Positions 17,004 to 24,682 of a stretch of DNA of 61,866 nt are shown in pieces. The notes below the pieces were generated by a model. The model did no database searches. It was given only the letters and a program-made list of their open reading frames with translations, and was not told the DNA's origin. This DNA comes from Sphaerisporangium melleum (GTDB lineage: Bacteria; Actinomycetota; Actinomycetes; Streptosporangiales; Streptosporangiaceae). The DNA lies in the NCBI RefSeq assembly GCF_014646695.1, contig NZ_BMNT01000024.1:262-62127 (forward strand). The letters run 5' to 3'. Numbering within the stretch: position 1 is the stretch's first letter; each line of letters begins with the position of its first letter. Both the position numbers and the translations under genes were made by a program.

Positions 17004-20000
17004 GTGACTGACATCTTTGGCACCGAACGCATGCGGGCCACCGTTCTCGCCGCATGGACGGCCTCGCCCGCGCGGTTCCGCGAGGACGCCAACGCCGAGG
17101 AGGACTTCGCCCTCGGCGGCTACCGCGACCGGCTGATCGTCGAGCTCGCGCAGAACGCCGCCGACGCGGCCCTGCGCGCGGGCGTCCCCGGCCGGCTGCG
17201 GCTGACCCTGCGAGACGGCGTGCTGACCGCCGCCAACACCGGAGCCCCGCTGGACGCGACCGGCGTCGAAGGGCTGTCCACGCTCCGGGTCTCCGGCAAG
17301 CGCGACGAGTCGGGCTCGATCGGCCGGTTCGGCGTGGGTTTCGCGGCGGTCGTGTCGGTCTGCGACGAGCCGATGGTGGCCTCCCGGGCGACCGGCGCGG
17401 TCCGCTGGTCGCGCGCCGAGACGGCCGCGATCGTCGCCGGCGAGCCCGCGCTGGCCGCCGAACTGGGCGCCCGCGGCGGGCACGTCCCGCTGCTGCGCCT
17501 GCCGTTCGAGGTCGAGCCGGTGGCGATCCCGGACGGTTTCGACACCGTCGTACGGCTGCCGCTGCGGGACGCCGCGGTCGAGCGGGCGGTCCGCCGGATG
17601 CTCGACGAGACCGGCCCCGCGCTGCCCCTCGCCATGCCGGCGCTCGCGCACATCGAGATCGAGGCCGGAGACGAGACGCGCACGGTCACCGCGGACGGGT
17701 GGCGGGTGGTCGAGGAGTCGGGCGTCTTCGGTCCCGAGCAGGTCGCCGAGCTGTTCGCCGACCGCCCGACCGAAGAGCGCGCCCGCCCGGGCTGGCTGGT
17801 CCGCTGGGCCGTCCCCGCCGAGCACGGCGAGCTGCCCAAGGACGTCGCCCCGGTCGTCCACGCGCCGACGCCCAGTGACGAGCCGCTGGACCTTCCCGCG
17901 CTGCTCATCGCCACCTTCCCGCTGGCCACCGACCGGCGGCACGTCGCCTCAGGGCCGCTGACCGACTTCCTGGTCGAACGCGCCGCCGAGACCTACCTGC
18001 GGCTGCTCGCGTCCCTGCCGAAGACCCCGCGCCTGCTCGACCTGGTGCCCGGGCTGATGGGCAAGGCCGAGCTGGACGCCGCGATCCGGCGGGCCATCCT
18101 GCGCCGCCTGCCGGACACGCCGCTGCTCCCCGCGATCTCCCCGCCCGCCGACGCCGACGCCGGCGAGGGCACCCACGGCGCTGCCGAGAGCGAGGCGCCG
18201 TACGTGGTGGCCGGGCGAGAGGCGTCCGTGGTGGCCGGCCCGGCCGAGTTCCTCGCCAAGATCGCGCATGTGGTGCCCGGGCTGCTCCCGGCCGGCTGGG
18301 CGTCCCGGCACCCCGCGCTCACCACGCTCGGCGTCCGGCGGGTCGAGCTGTCCGACGTGATCGACCTGCTCTCCGGAGAGGCCGTCGAGGACGCCACCCC
18401 CGCCTGGTGGCGGTCGCTGTACGAGGTGATGCCCGCCGACGACCGGGAGGCCCTCGGTGCGGTGCCCGTCCCGCTCGCCGACGGCCGTCTCGTCCGCGGC
18501 CCGCGCGGCACCCTCATGCTCACCGAGAGCTCGTCGCTGGACTCCTCGCTGCTCGGCCCGCTCGGCCTGCGCATCGTGCACCCCGAGGCCGCCCACCCGC
18601 TGCTGCTGCGGCTCGGCGCCGCCGAGGCCACCCCGCGCAGCGTCCTGGAAGACCCGCTCACCCGCGCCACCGTGTCGGAGTCGGTCGACAGCGCCGATCC
18701 CGAGCCGGTCGCGCAGGCCGTCCTCGCGCTGGTCGACGCCGCGGGCCTGTCCGCGGGTGAGGCCCCGTGGCTGTCGGCGCTGGCGCTGCGCGGCGCGGAC
18801 GGCGAGCTGTACCCCGCGGGCGAGCTGCTGCTCGGCGAGGGTTCCCTGGCCAAGCTGATCGACCCCGGCGTGCCGTTCGGCGTCGCCGCCCCCGACCTGG
18901 TCGAGCGGTACGGCCCGCGGGTGCTGTCGGCCGCCGGCGTGCTCGACGGCTTCGCGGTGGTCAACGACGACGACGTCCTGCTCGATCCGGACGAGTGCGA
19001 CCACGACCTCGACGCCGAGGACGAGTGGCTGGACGCCATCCTGGACCTGCTGCCTGACGCCGACGTGCCGCCGGTCGCCCGCGAGTTCACCGCGATCCGC
19101 GACCTGGAGTACGTCGCCGACTGGCCCTCCGCGCTCGCGCTGCTGTCCCGCCCACCGTTGCGTGCCGCGCTCCAGCCGCTCCGGGCCCTGGTCAACGGCG
19201 AGATCGTCGAGGTCCCCTCGTACACCGCATGGTGGCTGTCCCGCCACGAGGTGCTCGACGGCAGGCGTCCGACCTCGCTCCGCCTGCCCTCCGGCGACCC
19301 GCTGCTGTACGGCCTGTACGGCGACGCGCCCACCGGAGTGGACGAGACGGCACTCGCGCTGATGGGCGTACGGACGACGCTGGCCGACCTGCTGGCCTCG
19401 CACGGCGGGCCGGACGAGCTGCTCGACCTGCTGGCGGACCCCTCGCTCGAAGTCGACCGTGCCCAGCTCCGCTCGCTGTGGATGGCACTGGCCGCCGTCG
19501 AGCCGTCCCGGGTGGCGCCGCCCACCGCCGTACGGGCCGTGCTGAACGGCGAGATCGTCGTCGCCGACGCCGATGACGGACACCCGGTCGGCGGCAACGG
19601 CGGCCCGGTCCCCGAAGGCTTGGCCGCCGCCGGTGGCCCGGTGGTCGCCGAGGCGCCCGACCTGCTGCCCCTGGTCGCCTCGCGGCCGCTCGTGCTCGCC
19701 CCGTTCGACCTGGCCGAGGCGCTGTCGGAGCTGCTCGACCTCCCCGTGATCGGCGAGGAGGTCACCGGTGAGATCACTTCTTCCGGCGTGGAACGGCCGG
19801 TCCCCGCGCAGGTGCGCTCGCTGGTGCCCTCGGCGCCGTCGAGCTACGTCGAGCACGCCGAGCTGACCGTGGACGGTGTCGTGGTGCCCTGGCGGTTCCA
19901 CGAGGGCATGGTCCACGCGAGCGGGGTGGAGGGCCTGGCCCGGGGCCTGGCCTGGGCGAGCGGCCAGTGGAGTGACCGGCTCGCGGTCGCCGCCCTGCTC

Positions 20001-20054
20001 CGCGACCCGCAGGCCGTCCCTCTGCTCCTCGCCGAAGCCGACCTCGACGGCTGA
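17004..20054 (+). CDS. Sacsin/Hsp90-type GHKL ATPase, large
   Basis: 1016 residues. The first 150 residues are a GHKL ATP-binding domain: the N-box ELAQNAADAALRAG (Asn/Asp for Mg-ATP), LTAANTGAPLDATGVEGLSTL, and the G-boxes SIGRFGVGFAAVVSV. This resembles the sacsin and Hsp90 N-domain rather than histidine kinases, because no dimerisation/phosphoacceptor domain precedes it. The remaining 850 residues are a repetitive alpha/beta scaffold with several WWRSLYEV-like and LPL segments and no further catalytic motif that I recognise. It is cytoplasmic. A chaperone-like or DNA-repair accessory role is possible. GTG 17004 lacks a good Shine-Dalgarno. It follows DUF3027 in the same direction with an 88-bp gap. 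Confidence 0.8.
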   Translation: MTDIFGTERMRATVLAAWTASPARFREDANAEEDFALGGYRDRLIVELAQNAADAALRAGVPGRLRLTLRDGVLTAANTGAPLDATGVEGLSTLRVSGKRDESGSIGRFGVGFAAVVSVCDEPMVASRATGAVRWSRAETAAIVAGEPALAAELGARGGHVPLLRLPFEVEPVAIPDGFDTVVRLPLRDAAVERAVRRMLDETGPALPLAMPALAHIEIEAGDETRTVTADGWRVVEESGVFGPEQVAELFADRPTEERARPGWLVRWAVPAEHGELPKDVAPVVHAPTPSDEPLDLPALLIATFPLATDRRHVASGPLTDFLVERAAETYLRLLASLPKTPRLLDLVPGLMGKAELDAAIRRAILRRLPDTPLLPAISPPADADAGEGTHGAAESEAPYVVAGREASVVAGPAEFLAKIAHVVPGLLPAGWASRHPALTTLGVRRVELSDVIDLLSGEAVEDATPAWWRSLYEVMPADDREALGAVPVPLADGRLVRGPRGTLMLTESSSLDSSLLGPLGLRIVHPEAAHPLLLRLGAAEATPRSVLEDPLTRATVSESVDSADPEPVAQAVLALVDAAGLSAGEAPWLSALALRGADGELYPAGELLLGEGSLAKLIDPGVPFGVAAPDLVERYGPRVLSAAGVLDGFAVVNDDDVLLDPDECDHDLDAEDEWLDAILDLLPDADVPPVAREFTAIRDLEYVADWPSALALLSRPPLRAALQPLRALVNGEIVEVPSYTAWWLSRHEVLDGRRPTSLRLPSGDPLLYGLYGDAPTGVDETALALMGVRTTLADLLASHGGPDELLDLLADPSLEVDRAQLRSLWMALAAVEPSRVAPPTAVRAVLNGEIVVADADDGHPVGGNGGPVPEGLAAAGGPVVAEAPDLLPLVASRPLVLAPFDLAEALSELLDLPVIGEEVTGEITSSGVERPVPAQVRSLVPSAPSSYVEHAELTVDGVVVPWRFHEGMVHASGVEGLARGLAWASGQWSDRLAVAALLRDPQAVPLLLAEADLDG

Positions 20055-20064
20055 CCGCATTCCG

Positions 20065-20122
20065 CCCGCTCCTCAGCGGTCACCGGCGTCACAGGTGACG
20101 CCGGGCCGTCACGAGGAGCGGG
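20065..20122. terminator. Nested hairpin terminator between convergent genes
   Basis: Outer stem CCCGCTCCTC/GAGGAGCGGG (20065-20074 with 20113-20122) encloses inner stem CGGCGTCA/TGACGCCG (20084-20103, loop CAGG). It lies between the ATPase gene and the convergent DUF2530 gene. Confidence 0.75.
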
Positions 20123-20153
20123 CCCTCACGGACGCGCCGGCACCGTCATCGAG

Positions 20154-20441
20154 TCATGATCGCGTGCGGTCCGGGACGGAGGCGTCGCCCCGGTCTCCGG
20201 CCGGCGGCGACGCTTCGGCCGGCCGCGCGGCCGGACGGTCACGGCGCTTGACGAACCAGTAGCCGAAGATCCCCAGCCCGACGCCGGCCGCGCACGTCCA
20301 GATCCACCACTGGTGCTCCGGCCCGGGCTGGATGATCAGCAGCACGACCAGGGCGACGACCCACAGGCCTGTACCGGCCAAGATCGTCGCGGCGTCCTTG
20401 GTCTCCAGCGGGGCAAGATCCGGGGGGCGCGGCTCGTTCAC
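20154..20441 (-). CDS. DUF2530 small membrane protein
   Basis: 95 residues with two membrane helices (about 20-41 and 47-65: GTGLWVVALVVLLII and WWIWTCAAGVGLGIFGYWFV), a short N-terminal PPDLAPLETKD and a basic Pro/Ala-rich cytoplasmic tail. This matches the actinobacterial DUF2530 family, which has a homologue (Rv0882, from memory) in the same conserved block of M. tuberculosis. Function unknown. It is divergent from the purine permease and shares its upstream region (20442-20591). Confidence 0.8.
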   Translation of the reverse strand: MNEPRPPDLAPLETKDAATILAGTGLWVVALVVLLIIQPGPEHQWWIWTCAAGVGLGIFGYWFVKRRDRPAARPAEASPPAGDRGDASVPDRTRS

Positions 20442-20591
20442 ATCTCCCAGACTAGGCGAGACGGCCTCTCACCAGGTGCGGCGGGTCGGATAAGCCCCGT
20501 CGGACCCGAACTGCACACAAGTTGGTCTCATCCCGGCCACGAGCAGCCAGCGGGTCTTTCCGACCGTGGTACCGCCTGTCACTCTGCCCGC

Positions 20592-22067
20592 GTGAGTGAG
20601 ATAACCGCCCCCACATCCCGGCCGACCGGGTTTCTCGGCTGGCTCGACCGCTATTTCCTGATCTCCGAGCGGAAGTCGACCCTCAACCGTGAGATCCGTG
20701 GCGGCTTGGCCACGTTCTTCACAATGGCGTACATCGTCGTGCTGAATCCGCTGATCCTCAGCGGTGCCAAGGACGCCGACGGTCAGTTCCTGGGCGACGG
20801 GACCAGCGGCGCCAACGTCGCGGCCATCGCCGCGGCGACCGCGCTGACCGCCGGTGTTCTGACCATCCTCATGGGCTTCGTCGGCAAGGTGCCGTTCGCG
20901 CTGGCCGCCGGCCTCGGCCTCAACGCGTTCGTGGCCTTCGGCATCGCCTCCCAGATGTCGTGGGAGGACGCGATGGGCCTGATCGTGCTGGAAGGCATCA
21001 TCATCACGATCCTCGTGCTGACCGGCTTCCGCACCGCCGTCTTCCACGCGATCCCCGCCCAGTTGAAGACCGCGATCAGCGTGGGCATCGGCCTGTTCAT
21101 CGCGCTGATCGGATTCGTGGACTCCGGTTTCGTGCGCAAGGCGGCCGGCACGCCGCTGGAGCTCGGCATCGGCGGCGCGCTGACGAGCTGGCCGATCTTC
21201 GTCTTCGTCGTCGGCCTCCTGGTGACCGCGGTGCTCGTCGCCCGCAAGGTCAAGGGCGCCATCCTGATCGGCATCATCGGCACCACCGTGCTGGCGGTCA
21301 TCGTCGAGGCGATCGCCAAGGTCGGCCCGTCCATGGGCGGCAAGAACCCGCTGGGCTGGAGCGGGGTCAACCCGGCGATGCCCGACAAGATCGTCGGGGT
21401 GCCGGACACCAGCCTGTTCGGGCAGTTCAGCCTGTTCGGGTCGTTCGACAGGGTCGGCACCGTGCTCGTCGTGCTGTTCGTCTTCACCCTGCTCATCACC
21501 GACTTCTTCGACACGATGGGCACCATCGTCGGCGTCGGCACCCAGGCGGGCCTGGTCGCGCCGGACGGCACGCTGCCGCGCACCCGCGAGATCCTGCTGG
21601 TCGACTCGATCGCGGCGGCGGCGGGCGGTGCCGCCTCCACCTCCTCCAACACGACCTACATCGAGTCGGCGGCCGGCGTCGGCGAGGGCGCCCGGACCGG
21701 CCTGGCCAGTGTGGTGACCGGAGTCCTGTTCCTGCTCGCGGCCTTCCTGTCACCGCTGGTCGAGATCGTCCCCTACGAGGCCGCGGCGCCCGCCCTGGTC
21801 ATCGTCGGCTTCCTGATGCTGACCGCCGTGCGGGGCATCGACTTCGACGACTACGAGATCGCCATCCCGGCCTTCCTCACCATCGTCCTGATGCCCTTCA
21901 CCTACTCCATCTCCAACGGCATCGGCGCCGGCTTCATCAGCTACGTACTGATCAAGGCCGTCAAGGGCAAGTCCCGAGAGGTCCACCCCCTCCTCTGGGT
22001 CGTGGCCGCCCTCTTCGTGGTCTACTTCGCTATCGGCCCCGTCAAGATCCTCCTCGGCCTGAGCTGA
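20592..22067 (+). CDS. NCS2-family purine permease (AzgA/adenine-guanine-hypoxanthine type)
   Basis: 491-residue, 12-14-helix proton symporter for purine bases. AzgA-like signatures are TFFTMAYIVVLNPLIL, AGLGLNAFVAF, the substrate-site loop FFDTMGTIVGVG, and NTTYIESAAGVGEGARTG. GTG 20592 is chosen because MSEITAP followed by GFLGWLDRYFLISERKSTLNREI is the usual N-terminus. Longer frames upstream run into the divergent gene. CACTCT lies 6 nt before the GTG and might be a leaderless -10. It ends at a strong bidirectional terminator. Exact base specificity cannot be read from sequence. Confidence 0.92.
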   Translation: MSEITAPTSRPTGFLGWLDRYFLISERKSTLNREIRGGLATFFTMAYIVVLNPLILSGAKDADGQFLGDGTSGANVAAIAAATALTAGVLTILMGFVGKVPFALAAGLGLNAFVAFGIASQMSWEDAMGLIVLEGIIITILVLTGFRTAVFHAIPAQLKTAISVGIGLFIALIGFVDSGFVRKAAGTPLELGIGGALTSWPIFVFVVGLLVTAVLVARKVKGAILIGIIGTTVLAVIVEAIAKVGPSMGGKNPLGWSGVNPAMPDKIVGVPDTSLFGQFSLFGSFDRVGTVLVVLFVFTLLITDFFDTMGTIVGVGTQAGLVAPDGTLPRTREILLVDSIAAAAGGAASTSSNTTYIESAAGVGEGARTGLASVVTGVLFLLAAFLSPLVEIVPYEAAAPALVIVGFLMLTAVRGIDFDDYEIAIPAFLTIVLMPFTYSISNGIGAGFISYVLIKAVKGKSREVHPLLWVVAALFVVYFAIGPVKILLGLS

Positions 22068-22074
22068 CCAACCC

Positions 22075-22109
22075 GGCCGTTCCGGATCCCGCCAAGGCCC
22101 GGAACGGCC
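22075..22109. terminator. Bidirectional terminator hairpin
   Basis: An 11-bp perfect stem, GGCCGTTCCGG pairing with CCGGAACGGCC, 13-nt loop, between the convergent permease and monooxygenase genes. Confidence 0.8.
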
Positions 22110-22128
22110 TCGACTCCTGCTTCCAGCC

Positions 22129-23451
22129 TCAGCGCTCCCCGAACACAGCCCGGCCGAGGGGTGGGATGGCTCCGCAGGTGCGGAAGAACCAGCGGGTGGC
22201 CGACCGCTTCAGGGGGTTGCGGTCGATCGCGGCGGTGGTGTTTCTGACGACTTCGCGGACGGTGCGGAACCCGTGGTCCAGCATGTCCGCCTCGTAGGCG
22301 TGCAACGCCTGTGACAACGGCTCCTCGCCGCGGTCGGCCGCGGTGAGCGCGGTGCAGAGTCGATGCGCGTCGCGCAGCGCCGTGTTGCCGCCGAGTCCGC
22401 CGACGGGGGGCATGTGGTGGACGGCGTCCCCGAGTCCGGTGACGTTGCCTGTTTTCCACGGCCGGAGTGGTTCGGCGGCGCCGAACTCGGTCCGGTAGAG
22501 GGTGTCGGGGGTTGATTCGGTGAGTAGCCGGCGCAGGTCGGGATGCCACTCGGCCGTCCGTTGAGCCAGCATCTTCCGTACTGCGGCCGGGTCGGCTTGG
22601 GCTTCGGAGGTGAAGTCGCCCGGAAGGGAGTCGCGGTGTGCAATGAACGCCCACAACACGTAGTCGTCATCTTGCGCGTTCGCCAGCAGTTGCTCCGGCT
22701 CCAGTCCGAGCGCCCGTAACCGGTCGCCGAGCCTGGCGCTGATCGCCGCCGAGTCTTCGCGCCTGCGGAAGATCGCGGTGAACAGGAAGTCCTGGGGTGG
22801 CCAGAAGACGTTCATACCGGCGAGCAGTTGCTTCGGCAGCCACCGCCGGTTCGCCTCGGTGAGGAAGAGTTTGCCGGCGACGGCCGTCGCCGGCAGTGTG
22901 GTGCGGCCGGCCGAGGGATGGAGTTGTGCCCACACCCGGGAGTTGGCGCCATCGGCCGCGACGAGCACGTCGGCGGTCGCGGTGCTGCCGTCAGCGAACT
23001 TCGCCGTGACCGTGCCATCGTCCACCCGGATGAAACCGGTGCACTCCTTGCCGAAGCGGACGACGTCCTCCAGGCCGGCCAGCAGCAGCTTTCGGAGTGT
23101 GACGCGGCTCACCGCGTGCCGGCCGGTCGTGGGGTCCAGCGGGTCCGGGACCCGGCCGTCCTGGCCGATGCGGACGAGTGGTCGCATCCGCTCGTCGAGG
23201 AAGCTGATTCCAGGCCCCGGGTCGCCCGCGCTGGCCACCAGCACCTCCCACAGTGCGGGCGGTAGGCAGGCGTGCAGAGCGAGACTCCCGGCCGGCTCGA
23301 TGTTGAGCCGGAAGCCCTGGAGTCGAGAGTCGGGAGTGAGATCCCGTTCGTACACGGTGACGTGCACGCCGGCCTGCCTCAGGCCATGCGCCAGGCAGAG
23401 CCCGCCGACGCCGCCGCCGATGACGGCGACGTTCAACCGCTCAGGTGACAT
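22129..23451 (-). CDS. FAD-dependent aromatic monooxygenase
   Basis: 440-residue group A flavoprotein hydroxylase of the PHBH/Tet(X)-like fold. The N-terminal dinucleotide-binding motif is VIGGGVGGLCLAHGL with acidic residue E36 in VYERD. The middle DG motif is VAADGANSRV, and the FAD ribityl motif GLGDAVHHMPPVGGLGGNTALRDA carries the conserved GD. Such enzymes use NAD(P)H and O2 to hydroxylate aromatic or polyketide substrates, including antibiotics; the substrate is not deducible. ATG 23451 has GAAGG about 9 nt upstream. It is second in an operon 47 bp behind padR, so it is probably the PadR-controlled detoxification enzyme. Confidence 0.9.
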   Translation of the reverse strand: MSPERLNVAVIGGGVGGLCLAHGLRQAGVHVTVYERDLTPDSRLQGFRLNIEPAGSLALHACLPPALWEVLVASAGDPGPGISFLDERMRPLVRIGQDGRVPDPLDPTTGRHAVSRVTLRKLLLAGLEDVVRFGKECTGFIRVDDGTVTAKFADGSTATADVLVAADGANSRVWAQLHPSAGRTTLPATAVAGKLFLTEANRRWLPKQLLAGMNVFWPPQDFLFTAIFRRREDSAAISARLGDRLRALGLEPEQLLANAQDDDYVLWAFIAHRDSLPGDFTSEAQADPAAVRKMLAQRTAEWHPDLRRLLTESTPDTLYRTEFGAAEPLRPWKTGNVTGLGDAVHHMPPVGGLGGNTALRDAHRLCTALTAADRGEEPLSQALHAYEADMLDHGFRTVREVVRNTTAAIDRNPLKRSATRWFFRTCGAIPPLGRAVFGER

Positions 23452-23498
23452 TGGTTCCCGCCTTCGGTAGAAGGCACCTCTTCGCGGTGCCCGTGCTG

Positions 23499-24044
23499 TC
23501 AGGCCGGCTCGTCCGTGCTCGCGAGTTCTGCGAGCAGGCGGTCGTGCCAGGTCAACTCCGTCTCCAGCCGCATCAGGGTGTGATCGAAGGCGATGGCCTC
23601 CAGCCTGCTCAGGTGCGGCTGGGCTTCGACGCGCAAGGTGCGCCAGAAGTGGAGTTGCGTGGCGTAGGTATCGCGGCGCTGCTGGATGGCCGTGTGCAGT
23701 TCGCCGGGGTCGATCGCGCCGCCGTGGAGGAGCACCACCTGGATCGGATCCGGTCGGAGCTTGGTGTCGGCGAGGACGGATCTGATCAGCGAGACCAACT
23801 CGGTGTGGCCTTTGTCGGTGATGCCGTACACGGTGCGGGCAGGGAGGTTGCCCTCCTGCTCGGTGCGGACCACCTCGACGATGCCTTCGTCCGCCATCCG
23901 GCGCAGCGCGCCGTACAACGATCCGGGCTTGATGTCCGCCCACAGCTCCACCCGGTCCATCTGTGCGGCGGCCCGAATCTTGTGCCCGTGCATGGGGCCG
24001 CCGTCGGCTAGGGCGCCGAGAATGAAAAGGCGGGTTGCTCGCAT
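23499..24044 (-). CDS. PadR-family transcriptional regulator
   Basis: 181 residues: a winged helix (1-85, with LFILGALADGGPMHGHKIRAA, IKPGSLYGALRRMADEGIVE and RTVYGITDKGHTEL) and a C-terminal coiled-coil dimerisation domain (VIR/Vir_act type, about 95-180). ATG 24044 is preferred over TTG 24056, which would sit inside the operator. There is no Shine-Dalgarno; a TTGACT/TTGAGT promoter with 17-bp spacing would place the transcript start at the ATG itself, so the gene is probably leaderless. Two near-identical TACTC-N6-GAGTA sites overlap this promoter, arguing for autoregulation together with the downstream monooxygenase. Confidence 0.92.
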   Translation of the reverse strand: MRATRLFILGALADGGPMHGHKIRAAAQMDRVELWADIKPGSLYGALRRMADEGIVEVVRTEQEGNLPARTVYGITDKGHTELVSLIRSVLADTKLRPDPIQVVLLHGGAIDPGELHTAIQQRRDTYATQLHFWRTLRVEAQPHLSRLEAIAFDHTLMRLETELTWHDRLLAELASTDEPA

Positions 24045-24049
24045 ATGAG

Positions 24050-24065
24050 TACTCAAACACGAGTA
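24050..24065. promoter_or_regulatory. PadR operator copy 1
   Basis: TACTC-AAACAC-GAGTA, an inverted repeat that extends to GTACTC-N6-GAGTAC (24049-24066). It covers the predicted -10 element of padR, 6 bp upstream of its start codon. Confidence 0.65.
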
Positions 24066-24079
24066 CCACGCCTAGTCAA
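24051..24079 (-). promoter_or_regulatory. Predicted leaderless promoter of padR-monooxygenase operon
   Basis: On the minus strand, TTGACT (24079-24074) and TTGAGT (24056-24051) are 17 bp apart, and the hexamer ends 6 nt before ATG 24044. Confidence 0.5.
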
Positions 24080-24086
24080 GAAGTAG

Positions 24087-24102
24087 TACTCAAAAACGAG
24101 TA
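24087..24102. promoter_or_regulatory. PadR operator copy 2
   Basis: TACTC-AAAAAC-GAGTA, one mismatch from copy 1 and 37 bp from it, just upstream of the predicted -35 box. Confidence 0.65.
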
Positions 24103-24319
24103 GTCCGTCGTGATCGTGGTGCGGGCGCCGGCGGCGATCAGGGAACCAGGGTCAGCGCAGCTGACGCCATGGACGGCCTCGTCGCCGGGCAGCCGGGTGG
24201 TCCCGAAGCGCCTGGATCGATGTCTCTGGTCTGTCGCGTATATCGGCTCAGCGCCGTGCAGGGCGCCAACGTCTCTGTCGTGACGCACATGGTGACTACG
24301 GTGAACGAGGGTGAACGCG

Positions 24320-24619
24320 ATGGGGCAGCACAAGGCGTGGGCGGACGTGCGGGCCGAGATGATGAGTCGTCCTGGTGCCGATGTGGCCTATGAGACGGCC
24401 CGCGTCTGCTACGAGCTAGGGAAGGCCGTACGACTTCGCCGTACGGAGTTGGGAACGACCCAGTCCGAGCTGGCACGTCGTGCAGGTGTCGAGCGGCAGG
24501 AGATCGCGCGATTCGAGGCGGGAGGGACAATGCCCACGATTCCAATGCTCCAAGAACTCGCGGAAGCGTTGGAGTCGCGGCTCACCGTGCGATTCGAACC
24601 ACGAGGCCAGGCGAACTGA
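24320..24619 (+). CDS. XRE-family DNA-binding protein, HigA-like orphan antitoxin
   Basis: 99 residues. The C-terminal helix-turn-helix is LRRTELGTTQSELARRAGVERQEIARFEAGGTMPTIPMLQELAEAL, the pattern of HigA/XRE antitoxins. The N-terminal 40 residues (WADVRAEMMSRPGADVAYETARVCYELG) resemble the segment that contacts the toxin in type II systems. ATG 24320 has GAGGG 8 nt upstream, better than GTG 24311. No HigB/RelE-like toxin frame precedes or follows it, so it is an orphan or a remnant. A short inverted repeat GTCAGC-GCA-GCTGAC lies at 24151-24165 upstream and may be its operator. Confidence 0.8.
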   Translation: MGQHKAWADVRAEMMSRPGADVAYETARVCYELGKAVRLRRTELGTTQSELARRAGVERQEIARFEAGGTMPTIPMLQELAEALESRLTVRFEPRGQAN

Positions 24620-24682
24620 TCACTTCCTGACGTTCCCCGGAAGGCCCGATTCGATTCGGCCGGGTGTGCGTGGTCACGGCGG

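Noticed and set aside
13838-17092. 1084-codon minus-strand frame continuing past the MFS-like gene
   Set aside because: The extension beyond the ATG at 15781 is a shadow of the DUF3027 gene.
24138-24545. Minus-strand 135-codon frame as a HigB-type toxin beside the XRE gene
   Set aside because: It is antisense to the antitoxin gene, composition is shadow-like, and it lacks RelE/HigB motifs.
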